A stretch of DNA of 35,067 nt from Caldifarciminota bacterium. GTDB taxonomy: Bacteria > Hydrothermota > 32-111. Position numbers and translations under genes: made by a program. The stretch covers positions 1 through 35,067 of the forward strand of contig JAUVJU010000007.1 in NCBI GenBank assembly GCA_030592285.1, read 5' to 3'. The notes beneath the pieces were generated by a model, which saw nothing but the letters and a program-made list of their open reading frames with translations, was not told the DNA's origin and searched no databases. Shown piece by piece: positions 1 through 11,292 of this stretch (position 1 is the stretch's first letter; each line of letters begins with the position of its first letter).

Positions 1-259
<259 letters not shown>

Positions 260-308
260 TAAAGGAATCAAAAAGTGAAGTGGTAGTGCATTTTTTTTAT
301 TTATAGGC

Positions 309-385
<77 letters not shown>

Positions 386-412
386 TAATTATAATGATGC
401 AGGGAGATTATT

Positions 413-1582
413 ATGAATTACAAAAAAATATTTTTCATTTTATTTTTATTATCATTATATTTATTTATAGTAGGTTCCGGAACATACTGGAATACATTAA
501 ACCAAAATCCATTTTCAATATATGACATCTCTTCAATTACAGTTTATCCTACAGTTATGCTTGATGATGTTGGATTAAAACAGGAAATAGTTTTTGATTA
601 TTCATCAGATTATGTAAATTTTATTGGATCCATACAGGGAGAATACGGAAGAATAGGACTATTTATCTATAAGAGCGAAGATAATTATTTGCAGTCATAT
701 TTGCAGCAATTCACAAATAGAATAATTGATCCAATAATAATAGGTACATTTGCAGGTAAAAAAATTGGAAAGGTAAATATTGCAATTGGAGCAAAGGGCT
801 TTATGGTTAAGGATTATACTGTTGATGATCTTTCGGTATATGATAATATTAATGCTGATTTTTCACAAATACAATTAAATCCTTCATTTTCTGTTCAATT
901 GCCTGGAAATATAATTGCTGAAATAAGTCCGGAAATTATTTTAAGATCAGGAAATTACGAGGATTATATTAAAACAGTAGAATCAGAAAACAATATTGGC
1001 TATTCAGTGAATGGTAGAGTGATTCAAAATATAAGTGGAAATAATATTCAGGTTTTTGCACATTACTCATCACAGCCATGTTCTTATATATTGACTGAAA
1101 ATGATCAGACAGATAATTATTTTAGTAAAAAAGATTCTTTAGAAATTGGATTATTATTATGTCTGGAAACTTTTAATTATATTAATTCCTATGTAGGAAT
1201 TAATTATGTTAATACAGTTCTTTTTGATAGTTTGAGATACTATAATGGATCTGATTCAAAAAATAGACAAACAGTTACTATTTTTCCTGAAACAAATTTT
1301 GGATTTGATGTATTCATTAATAGACATATTAGTCTTCAATTTGGAGTAAAAGGACAATGGATAAATTCAATAGAAGAATTATCTCCTAGTCTTAATCCTC
1401 AAAAAAATGAAACATCTTTTTCATGGGATTATTTATTAGGAACAAGATTAAAATATAATAATTTTATAATTGATTTTGGTTTTGGAAAAAACATTTTATC
1501 TATTCCATTTATTTTGTCAGGCAATACACTTGCTGATTCAGAAATCAGATTTGGTGTTTCCTATAATGGTTTTGAATATTAA
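413..1582 (+). CDS. Predicted outer-membrane beta-barrel protein encoded inside the rRNA operon
   Basis: The gene encodes 389 residues. ATG 413 is preceded by AGGGAG at 401-406 with 6 bases between, a good ribosome site. The N-terminus is Lys-rich then hydrophobic (about residues 4-21), a likely Sec signal. The rest has alternating polar/hydrophobic segments rich in Tyr, Asn, Ile and Gly, with antiparallel barrel-like strands, and ends in aromatic Tyr as outer-membrane barrels often do. I recognise no named family, so function is unknown; a small porin-like or surface protein is an inference. The gene fills the spacer between tRNA-Ile and tRNA-Ala. It has no obvious promoter of its own, so it is probably transcribed from the rRNA promoter. 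Its TAA stop (1580-1582) is immediately followed by tRNA-Ala. Base composition and codon use look like neighbouring genes, so it does not appear to be a recent phage or intron-type insertion. Confidence 0.85.
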   Translation: MNYKKIFFILFLLSLYLFIVGSGTYWNTLNQNPFSIYDISSITVYPTVMLDDVGLKQEIVFDYSSDYVNFIGSIQGEYGRIGLFIYKSEDNYLQSYLQQFTNRIIDPIIIGTFAGKKIGKVNIAIGAKGFMVKDYTVDDLSVYDNINADFSQIQLNPSFSVQLPGNIIAEISPEIILRSGNYEDYIKTVESENNIGYSVNGRVIQNISGNNIQVFAHYSSQPCSYILTENDQTDNYFSKKDSLEIGLLLCLETFNYINSYVGINYVNTVLFDSLRYYNGSDSKNRQTVTIFPETNFGFDVFINRHISLQFGVKGQWINSIEELSPSLNPQKNETSFSWDYLLGTRLKYNNFIIDFGFGKNILSIPFILSGNTLADSEIRFGVSYNGFEY

Positions 1583-1655
1583 GGGGGTATAGCTCAGCTG
1601 GGAGAGCACCTGCTTTGCAAGCAGGGGGTCAGCGGTTCAAGTCCGCTTACCTCCA
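1583..1655 (+). tRNA. tRNA-Ala (TGC anticodon), CCA not encoded
   Basis: The cloverleaf has acceptor GGGGGTA pairing with TACCTCC. This includes the G3-U70 wobble that identifies tRNA-Ala. The D stem is GCTC/GAGC, the anticodon stem CCTGC/GCAGG holds loop TTTGCAA, and the T stem is GCGGT-type with loop TTCAAGT. After discriminator A1655 the sequence is CTTTTTTT rather than CCA, so CCA must be added enzymatically, unlike the tRNA-Ile of the same operon. The first base directly follows the stop codon of the preceding protein gene. Confidence 0.97.
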
Positions 1656-1684
1656 CTTTTTTTAAGAAAAAAGCAAACTTGGTC

Positions 1685-1713
1685 TTGACAGAATTAGAAA
1701 AGTTTGCTATATT
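1685..1713 (+). promoter_or_regulatory. Predicted sigma-70-type promoter for 23S-5S rRNA
   Basis: A perfect -35 TTGACA (1685-1690) and a -10 TATATT (1708-1713) are separated by 17 bases. A start near 1720 is expected. The following ATCCTCT/AGAGGAT at 1718-1737 forms a 7-bp hairpin at the 5' end of the predicted transcript. The promoter lies between tRNA-Ala and 23S rRNA, so it could supply 23S and 5S independently of the upstream 16S promoter. Confidence 0.6.
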
Positions 1714-1746
1714 ATCTATCCTCTTTAATTAGAGGATCTTTTGAAA

Positions 1747-1760
1747 TGATCTTTGACATT
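1747..1760 (+). promoter_or_regulatory. boxA-like rRNA leader sequence
   Basis: TGATCTTTGACATT resembles the boxA antitermination element (TGCTCTTTAACA type) found upstream of 16S and 23S rRNA genes. It lies about 30 bases before mature 23S and after the predicted internal promoter, where an rRNA antitermination signal is expected. Identification is by similarity only. Confidence 0.4.
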
Positions 1761-1772
1761 AATAATTTGCGA
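1761..1772 (+). other. 23S processing stem, 5' arm
   Basis: AATAATTTGCGA here is a perfect 12-base complement of TCGCAAATTATT at 4807-4818, just beyond the 23S 3' end. Together they close the long helix that brackets precursor 23S rRNA and is normally cut by RNase III. Confidence 0.8.
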
Positions 1773-1785
1773 GAAGGCATCTTTT

Positions 1786-4799
<3,014 letters not shown>

Positions 4800-4806
4800 T
4801 ATCTTT

Positions 4807-4818
4807 TCGCAAATTATT
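4807..4818 (+). other. 23S processing stem, 3' arm
   Basis: TCGCAAATTATT is the perfect complement of 1761-1772 and completes the precursor helix around 23S rRNA. Confidence 0.8.
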
Positions 4819-4840
4819 ATGTCTTTAATATTTATATTAT

Positions 4841-4949
<109 letters not shown>

Positions 4950-4958
<9 letters not shown>

Positions 4959-4970
4959 TTTTTTTATTTT
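4950..4970 (+). terminator. Probable rRNA operon terminator
   Basis: The GC-rich 3' strand of the 5S terminal helix (GCCGGC) is followed directly by a run of eight T residues (4958-4965) and more T-rich sequence. The 5S helix itself probably serves as the terminator stem; I see no separate hairpin further downstream. Confidence 0.45.
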
Positions 4971-5023
4971 AGGGACGCTTGTTGATTTTGTTGATTTCTT
5001 TATTTAAATAATTGGAGGTTTTG

Positions 5024-5290
5024 ATGAATTTTGTATTTGATCCTATTAATGTTGTTAACATTATTTTATGTATTGTTATTACTGTTCTTGGTTTTATTGG
5101 AAGGAATAAGATGGAAAGTTCTATTCCACTTTTTATTGCTATTGCATTTGGATTGTTTGGAATTTCACATATTGTAACTCTTTTTGGATTGCATGAATCA
5201 TGGAGAGTTATTCTTATTGTAATTAGAACTATTGCATATCTTACTGTTGTCTGGGCAGTATATTCATCTGCTTTTCAAAAAAAAGTGTAA
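5024..5290 (+). CDS. Small integral membrane protein
   Basis: The gene encodes 88 residues. ATG 5024 is chosen because GGAGG at 5014-5018 sits 5 bases upstream; an in-frame TTG at 5012 would place the ribosome site inside the coding region. The protein is almost all membrane: hydrophobic stretches about 9-26, 35-55 and 60-80 suggest three helices, with a short basic C-terminus (QKKV). I do not recognise a family. It sits between the rRNA operon and an HD-GYP signalling gene in the same direction. The next gene appears to have its own promoter, so co-function with it is only a possibility. Confidence 0.75.
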   Translation: MNFVFDPINVVNIILCIVITVLGFIGRNKMESSIPLFIAIAFGLFGISHIVTLFGLHESWRVILIVIRTIAYLTVVWAVYSSAFQKKV

Positions 5291-5376
5291 ATGCAAATAG
5301 AACTAAAGAAAGTTTAAATATACTTATCAAAAAAATAATTTTTATTTTTGTCAAATGTTTGGAGAAGAAAAGTATC

Positions 5377-5404
5377 TTGACAATACTCATTATATAATTA
5401 CAAT
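5377..5404 (+). promoter_or_regulatory. Promoter giving a leaderless transcript for the HD-GYP gene
   Basis: TTGACA (5377-5382), a 16-base spacer and TACAAT (5399-5404) form a good promoter. Only 6 bases separate the -10 from ATG 5411, so transcription should start at or next to the A of the start codon. No Shine-Dalgarno is present. Confidence 0.55.
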
Positions 5405-5410
5405 AGATAT

Positions 5411-7312
5411 ATGAAAAGTATACAAAGATTAGTAAGTTCATTTGAAAATGAAGAACTATTTCTTAACACAATAAAATATTTATCAGATGTAATTGATTCA
5501 AGGGATGCATATACTCTTGGTCATTCAGAAAGGGTTAGAAGATATTCAATGCGTATAGGGAAGATGCTTGAACTGAGCAATGTCAAAATGGATACACTTT
5601 ATCTTGCATCCATTCTGCATGATATAGGAAAAGTGAAGGTTCCAATAAATATTCTTAAAAGCGGTAAAAAATTAAATAGATATGAATTTGCAGAAATGAA
5701 GAGACATTCGGTTTATGGTGCCTATCTTTTGGGTTCATTTAAATATGTTAAGGGAATCCAGGAAACAATTAGGCATCATCATGAAAGATTTGATGGCAAG
5801 GGATATCCTGATGGATTAAGGAAAAAGAAGATTCCTTTGTTTTCAAGGATTATTGCTGTATGTGATGCTTTTGATGCAATGACATCAGACAGGAATTATA
5901 TAAAGGAAATGAGAAGTGAGGCATATGCAATAAAAGAATTAAAAAAACATAGTGGTACACAGTTTGATCCAGAGATTGTGGATGTTTTTCTAAAATTATA
6001 TAAAAGCGGTTATGTTCATCTTGAAAAGGGATTACATTTTGTTGAACAGAGAGAATATGTTTCTATTGAATTAGCAGAATTTTTACTAAAAAAAGCTGCT
6101 TCAAAATTGAAAAATAAGCAGGATAAAGCAATTGCTAGATATAATTGCGGGAAGATCTATTTAAGAAATAATCAATATAAAAAAGCATTAAAGATATTTA
6201 AGAAATTTTTACAGTATTCAGATAATGATGATACTAAGGCAGAAGTACTCAATTATATTGCATCTGCATCGTATCATATGGGAGATCCTAATAATACACT
6301 CAAGTATACTGATAAAGTAATTAATATGAAAAATGTATATCTTGAAAAAGCAAGAACATATAGATATATTTCAAAAGTACTATTTGACAGAGGGGCATCT
6401 CCTGATAAAATTGTTAATAAACTAAATAAATCAAGGCAAATGCATGATATTCTTGAAAAGCGTATAGAGAAGCAGAAAAATGCAATTATAAGTAAACAAT
6501 TTTCAGTAACAAAATATAATCGCCTTATAAATCTATCCAAAAGAATTCAGGTGGATAATGCAAAACATTTTGATGTTATTGCATTTGTTATGTACAATCT
6601 TGCAAATTTTGACGAGGCAAATTATTTTTATTCAAAATCAATAAATCTAAAACATTTTAATGCTGATATTTATGGTTCAGTAAGAAGCCAATCAGGCATT
6701 GCTTTATTGTATATGGATATGAATAGATTTAAGGATGCTGAATTTAATTTATTAGAAGCAACCAATCTTGCTCTTAGAATTAATGATAGAGTTGGATTAA
6801 GAATGGTATATAATAATTTGGGACGGCTTTACTCATATTGGAAAAAGGAAGAAAAGTCCATATACTATTACAAAAAGGCATTTAAAATGGCTGTAGAATT
6901 TAATAAGCAATCATTTGCCTCTGAATCATGTACCTATCTTATTGAAAAATCAAAATCAAAGAAAACAAAAGAGTATTATAGAAAGAAATATATGAATTTG
7001 TATTCAAGCAATCATAATAGAACAATAAATAATTATATTATAATGAATTGTGGAAATATAGAATATGAAACAATGAAGCAATTATACTTATCAAATATAG
7101 AAATGCTTAATAAAAACTATAGAATTCTTCATTATGCAAAATTATATTATAAATTTATAGGATTTCTTAAATCATATAAGGATAATGATCTTAATAAATA
7201 TATTGAGAAAATTCCGTCTATTGTTTCTCAATTATCAAACTCAGTTATTAAAAAGAGGTTGGTGAAAATTTATGATATCAATACAAAAATCAGCCGCAGT
7301 AATAGGACTTGA
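5411..7312 (+). CDS. HD-GYP domain protein with C-terminal TPR repeats
   Basis: The gene encodes 633 residues. The N-terminal 200 residues are a full HD-GYP domain, a family that hydrolyses cyclic di-GMP or acts as its sensor. The metal-site motifs are present: H38, HDIGK (70-74), H99, HHHERFDGKGYPDG (122-135) and CDAFDAMTSDR (151-161). From about residue 210 to the end the protein is helical with TPR-like repeats (for example NQYKKALKIFKKFL and NNLGRLYSYWKKEEKSI), probably for protein contacts. There is no signal peptide, membrane segment or receiver domain, so it is likely cytosolic. An in-frame stop at 5378-5380 limits upstream extension, and ATG 5411 lacks a ribosome site, fitting the leaderless start. 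It overlaps the next gene by 41 bases. Confidence 0.9.
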   Translation: MKSIQRLVSSFENEELFLNTIKYLSDVIDSRDAYTLGHSERVRRYSMRIGKMLELSNVKMDTLYLASILHDIGKVKVPINILKSGKKLNRYEFAEMKRHSVYGAYLLGSFKYVKGIQETIRHHHERFDGKGYPDGLRKKKIPLFSRIIAVCDAFDAMTSDRNYIKEMRSEAYAIKELKKHSGTQFDPEIVDVFLKLYKSGYVHLEKGLHFVEQREYVSIELAEFLLKKAASKLKNKQDKAIARYNCGKIYLRNNQYKKALKIFKKFLQYSDNDDTKAEVLNYIASASYHMGDPNNTLKYTDKVINMKNVYLEKARTYRYISKVLFDRGASPDKIVNKLNKSRQMHDILEKRIEKQKNAIISKQFSVTKYNRLINLSKRIQVDNAKHFDVIAFVMYNLANFDEANYFYSKSINLKHFNADIYGSVRSQSGIALLYMDMNRFKDAEFNLLEATNLALRINDRVGLRMVYNNLGRLYSYWKKEEKSIYYYKKAFKMAVEFNKQSFASESCTYLIEKSKSKKTKEYYRKKYMNLYSSNHNRTINNYIIMNCGNIEYETMKQLYLSNIEMLNKNYRILHYAKLYYKFIGFLKSYKDNDLNKYIEKIPSIVSQLSNSVIKKRLVKIYDINTKISRSNRT

Positions 7313-8798
7313 GGGATACAATATTGATGTTGAAGTTGATATTCAGAATGGCATGCCATCATTTAGTATTGTTGGTCTTCCTGAACGATCAGTAAAAGAA
7401 TCAAAGGATAGAATAAGGTCAGCAATAAAGAATATTGGTCTTCCTTTTCCTTCTGAACGCATTACAGTAAATCTTGCTCCTGCAGATATGAAAAAGGAGG
7501 GTTCCTTTTTTGATCTTCCAATTGCAATAGGCATTATAGCAGCATCGGGATTCTTAACAATAAATCTAAAAAATACAATAATTTTGGGAGAACTTGCACT
7601 TAATGGTGAAATTAGATCCGTTAAGGGTGTGCTGCCATTAATTGCAGGAATCAGAAAAAAGGGATTAATAGCTATTGTTCCACAGGAAAATAGTAATGAA
7701 GCATCGGTTATTAGTGAGATGAATATTATTCCCGTTAAAAATCTTCAGGAGGTTTTGGAAATTCTCAGTGGAGAAATTGAACCAAATTTTCATCAATATG
7801 AACAGGAAGATGATGACTATGAATATGATTGTGATTTTAGTGATGTAAGGGGACTTGAACTTGCAAAAAGAGCAATGGAAATTGCTGCTTGTGGTGGACA
7901 TAATATTTTAATGATCGGATCTCCTGGAACAGGAAAGACCATGCTGGCAAAACGATTTATGACCATTTTACCAATGTTATCAGAGGAAGAGGCAATTGAA
8001 ACAACAATGATCCATAGTATAAGGGGACTTATAAAAAGTAATGAAGGACTTTTGAGAAGACGAACTTTTCGTTCTCCGCATCATACAATTTCAGATGCTG
8101 CTTTAATAGGAGGAGGAAAGGATGCTCATCCAGGAGAAGTATCTTTGGCACATAATGGAGTTTTATTTTTAGATGAGTTTCCTGAATTTTCAAGGAATAT
8201 TATTGAATCATTAAGACAACCGCTTGAAGATGGATTTGTCACTGTTGCAAGAGCTCAAAATACTTTTACATATCCGTCCAGATTTCATCTGATTGCTGCA
8301 ATGAATCCCTGCAGATGCGGTTATTATTCTGATCCAAAACATAATTGTACATGCAGTGCATATGATATTCAAAGATATGTATCCCGTATATCGGGACCAA
8401 TACTGGATAGAATTGATATTCATATTGAAGTGCCAAGAATTGATTATACAAAAATGCAAACCGATACTGCCGCAGAAAATTCAACTTTAATCAGAGATAG
8501 AGTAAATACAGTGATTGGTGTCCAGAATGAAAGATATAAAAGATTTAAATTAATTAGAAGAAACAGTCATTTAAGCACAAAATATATTCGGAAATATTGT
8601 GAATTAGACAATAATTCAAATCAATTATTGAAAAATGCAGTGGATCATTATGGGTTTTCTCCACGGTCAATAAATAAGGTTATAAAGATTGCAAGAACTA
8701 TTTCAGATATGGAAAGGGAGAATAATATCAGAGAAGAGCATTTAGCAGAGGCAATACAATTTCGTATTCTTGACAGTAAGTTTTTTTATAATTTTTAA
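7272..8798 (+). CDS. comM: ComM/YifB-type magnesium chelatase-like AAA+ ATPase
   Basis: The gene encodes 508 residues, the usual family length. The N-terminal ChlI-like domain (about 1-165) starts with the typical block AAVIGLEGYNIDVEVDI. The AAA+ core has Walker A GSPGTGKT (216-223), the SPHHTIS motif, and Walker B LFLDEFPEF (298-306). A Cys cluster CRC...CTC at 347-361, typical of the family, may bind zinc. In proteobacteria ComM is a branch-migration helicase promoting recombination of incoming DNA during natural transformation; that role here is an extrapolation. ATG 7272 follows GAGGTTGGTG. The 41-base overlap with the HD-GYP gene implies co-transcription and possible translational coupling. 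Confidence 0.93.
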   Translation: MISIQKSAAVIGLEGYNIDVEVDIQNGMPSFSIVGLPERSVKESKDRIRSAIKNIGLPFPSERITVNLAPADMKKEGSFFDLPIAIGIIAASGFLTINLKNTIILGELALNGEIRSVKGVLPLIAGIRKKGLIAIVPQENSNEASVISEMNIIPVKNLQEVLEILSGEIEPNFHQYEQEDDDYEYDCDFSDVRGLELAKRAMEIAACGGHNILMIGSPGTGKTMLAKRFMTILPMLSEEEAIETTMIHSIRGLIKSNEGLLRRRTFRSPHHTISDAALIGGGKDAHPGEVSLAHNGVLFLDEFPEFSRNIIESLRQPLEDGFVTVARAQNTFTYPSRFHLIAAMNPCRCGYYSDPKHNCTCSAYDIQRYVSRISGPILDRIDIHIEVPRIDYTKMQTDTAAENSTLIRDRVNTVIGVQNERYKRFKLIRRNSHLSTKYIRKYCELDNNSNQLLKNAVDHYGFSPRSINKVIKIARTISDMERENNIREEHLAEAIQFRILDSKFFYNF

Positions 8799-8809
8799 AA
8801 CATTTAATA

Positions 8810-9658
8810 TTAAAAATCGGGGAATATTTTGCGGAGTTTTTGTTTTTCTTTAAATTTTAGATGAGGGGTTTTGCTTTTTTGCGGGAATTTTCCCTGTTGA
8901 ACATCTAATGAATATTTATTTACTGCCTTTTTGATTTTTTCACCAATATGGTCATAGATCTTTATAAATCTTGGTTTGAAATCCTCAAATAAATCCAGAA
9001 TATCGTGATATACAATAATCTGTCCATCACAATTAATTCCTGATCCAATTGTGTATACAGGGATTTTAAGTATTTTTGTAATGTAAGAACTAATCTCATC
9101 AGGAATATTTTCAATAATAAGCATTACTATTCCTGCATTCTCAAGAGCAATAGCACTTTCAATAATATTTTTTGCTTCCTTTGCTGTTTTGCCTTTGATT
9201 GGGTATCCATTATACAATTTGAATTTCTGGGGAGTCATACCAATATGTCCACACACAGGAATTCCAACATTGATTACTGATTTTATGATATCAATAAAAT
9301 CAAGATCACCTTCCATTTTAACACAATCACATTTTGTTTCTTTCAGAACTTTCCCACAATTCTTAATTGCTTCTTCTTCTGATGGCTGGTATGAAAGAAA
9401 AGGCATATCTACAATGAAATATGGATTTGTTAATCCACGCCTTACTGCCTTTGATAACATAATTATTTCACTTAATGATATTTCAATTGTTGACTCATAC
9501 CCAAGCATTACCATTGCAGAACTATCCCCCATAAGTACAATATCAACATTACATTTATCTAGGATTTTAGCAGTTGAGTAATCATAGGCAGTTATTAAAA
9601 CTGCCTTTTCATTATTTTTCTTCTTTCGTTTAAGGTCTTTAAGACGGATCTTTGTCAT
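8810..9658 (-). CDS. panB: 3-methyl-2-oxobutanoate hydroxymethyltransferase
   Basis: PanB transfers a hydroxymethyl group from 5,10-methylenetetrahydrofolate to 2-oxoisovalerate to make ketopantoate, the first committed step of pantothenate/coenzyme A synthesis. It has 282 residues, near the usual 260-280. Metal and catalytic positions align well with E. coli numbering: MGDSSAMV (D45), VDMPF (D84), KMEG (114-117), HIGMTPQ (138-144), E183 in IENIP and GSGINCDGQ (205-213). The start codon overlaps the stop of the LysM gene by one base (TAATG), so it is translationally coupled as the last gene of the operon. No panC or panD lies nearby. Confidence 0.95.
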   Translation of the reverse strand: MTKIRLKDLKRKKKNNEKAVLITAYDYSTAKILDKCNVDIVLMGDSSAMVMLGYESTIEISLSEIIMLSKAVRRGLTNPYFIVDMPFLSYQPSEEEAIKNCGKVLKETKCDCVKMEGDLDFIDIIKSVINVGIPVCGHIGMTPQKFKLYNGYPIKGKTAKEAKNIIESAIALENAGIVMLIIENIPDEISSYITKILKIPVYTIGSGINCDGQIIVYHDILDLFEDFKPRFIKIYDHIGEKIKKAVNKYSLDVQQGKFPQKSKTPHLKFKEKQKLRKIFPDF

Positions 9659-11292
9659 TATTCAATAATAATTATTTCGTCTTCATCTTCAACAATAATT
9701 ATTTCATCTTCGTCTTCAACAATAATTGAATCCGTAAGAATGCTATCAGATGGCTGTTCTTCAATAATGAATCCCTCATCTGTTTCCGATATTACTTCTT
9801 CTTCAACAACAAAATCCTCTTCATCTTCTTCAAGTATAATTTCTTCACTTTCTTCATAAATAATAATTTCATCTTCTTCATAAATAATAATCTCATCTTC
9901 TTCAACAATGTCTTCTTCAATTATTGTTTCCGTTTCTTCTGTAAAGACCTCTGGTTCATAGGTATCTTCTTCAATAATAATTTCTTCTTCAGTTTCTTCA
10001 ATGAAAACGGGGATATCCTCTTCAATTATTATTTCTTCCTCAATAATGATTTCTTCTTCAACAATAATTTCTTCAATTATTGGTTCTTCAACTATTTCTT
10101 CTATAATAATTTCTTCTTCTGTTTCTGTTACAGTAACATCACTTGTAATATCAGAAATTTTCTTATATTGATTTATCAAATATGCACTTTTATTTCTATA
10201 TGATAATCTGATCTCTTCCATTGGACTAAGATCGGTATTTCCTTTTATAGTAAGTATTGCTGCAGTAGAATAATTATCATAAGGAACAAGAACCTGCAAT
10301 GCTCCTGCTGCAAAGTAATTACCTGTTTCATTTTTTCTGATAATAGTGAAAACATCACCATGATTTACCATCTTTTCCTTTCCAATATCAATGAAGACAA
10401 TGCTAAAATCATTTGTAGTTGTTTTCTTATCTGCTTTACCAACAAAGTATGCCCTAATATCATGTGTTTCCCTAAGATAGGAATTATTGATTGGTATCAT
10501 GGGTACATTGTAAAAAGCAACCTTATCATTTTTTCTAATAAAACCATAAGTTGCTTTAATTGTTCCATAAGCAATATTATCCTCAAAGCCATCAATCTCA
10601 ATAATTCCGAGAATATTAACATGTTTTCCAAGATTATCACCATCTTCTGTTCTTACGGAATTATTCCATTTATAAATAATCAGCTTTTTTCCAATAATAT
10701 TTCCATAATTATCATTATTTAATCTAATATATGCCTTTTCATTATTTGAGTAAATCATGCTGCCTTTATATAATTTATCTAAGTGTCCTATTGCAGGATC
10801 ATCAGGGGTTATATAGCCCGCTCTAAAAGCAAATTTTTTGGCAACAGCATATTCAATAGCATTACTAATCCTTAAACTCTTGGATTCCTCAATTTTCTTG
10901 ATATCCTCTCTAATTTTCTTGATCTCTGAGACCTCTTCATCTTCAAACATTTTTTTATAGGTGAATTCCTTTTCATCATCCTCTTTTTCAACAATTAATT
11001 CAGCAGGAGTTCTTTCCGTATCATAATCAACTGGTTTTTCTTCAGGAACATATTCTGCCATATCATCGGGTACATCAGGAATAATAAATTCCTGTCCGGG
11101 ATAAATCCAATGTGGATCATCTATCTTATCAAGATTAGCATTATAGATATTTCTCCAAATAAAGGGATTATCATAATAGTATCCTGCAAGATCCCATAAA
11201 GTGTCTCCCTTTTTAACAACATGTATTTTCTGTGCAATAAGCATAGAGCATATTAAGAGCAGAATTATCAAAAAGATATATTTCTTATTCAC
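9658..11292 (-). CDS. LysM-domain secreted protein with long acidic Glu/Ile C-terminal tail
   Basis: The gene encodes 544 residues. A signal peptide (about 1-20, ending SMLIAQ) is followed by a LysM peptidoglycan-binding domain at about 22-73, with the hallmark VKKGDTLWDLA and a closing YPGQEFIIP. Residues 75-385 are mixed and include a coiled-coil-like acidic stretch near 110-140. The last about 158 residues (387-544) are a low-complexity tail of repeated EEIIIEE and EDEDEIIIV units with almost no basic residues. LysM suggests anchoring to peptidoglycan; the tail is not a domain I know. A ribosome site GGGAGG precedes ATG 11292. Both ends overlap neighbours by 1-4 bases, so it is part of a tight operon with cell-wall and cofactor genes. 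Confidence 0.88.
   Translation of the reverse strand: MNKKYIFLIILLLICSMLIAQKIHVVKKGDTLWDLAGYYYDNPFIWRNIYNANLDKIDDPHWIYPGQEFIIPDVPDDMAEYVPEEKPVDYDTERTPAELIVEKEDDEKEFTYKKMFEDEEVSEIKKIREDIKKIEESKSLRISNAIEYAVAKKFAFRAGYITPDDPAIGHLDKLYKGSMIYSNNEKAYIRLNNDNYGNIIGKKLIIYKWNNSVRTEDGDNLGKHVNILGIIEIDGFEDNIAYGTIKATYGFIRKNDKVAFYNVPMIPINNSYLRETHDIRAYFVGKADKKTTTNDFSIVFIDIGKEKMVNHGDVFTIIRKNETGNYFAAGALQVLVPYDNYSTAAILTIKGNTDLSPMEEIRLSYRNKSAYLINQYKKISDITSDVTVTETEEEIIIEEIVEEPIIEEIIVEEEIIIEEEIIIEEDIPVFIEETEEEIIIEEDTYEPEVFTEETETIIEEDIVEEDEIIIYEEDEIIIYEESEEIILEEDEEDFVVEEEVISETDEGFIIEEQPSDSILTDSIIVEDEDEIIIVEDEDEIIIIE

Noticed and set aside
413-1582. Homing endonuclease or phage gene as explanation of the gene in the rRNA spacer
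   Set aside because: No LAGLIDADG, GIY-YIG or HNH motif is seen; the protein has a signal peptide and barrel-like sequence, and composition matches neighbours.
5391-5398. TATATAAT as the -10 of the HD-GYP gene
   Set aside because: TTGACA would then be only 10 bases upstream; TACAAT at 5399-5404 gives a normal 16-base spacer.
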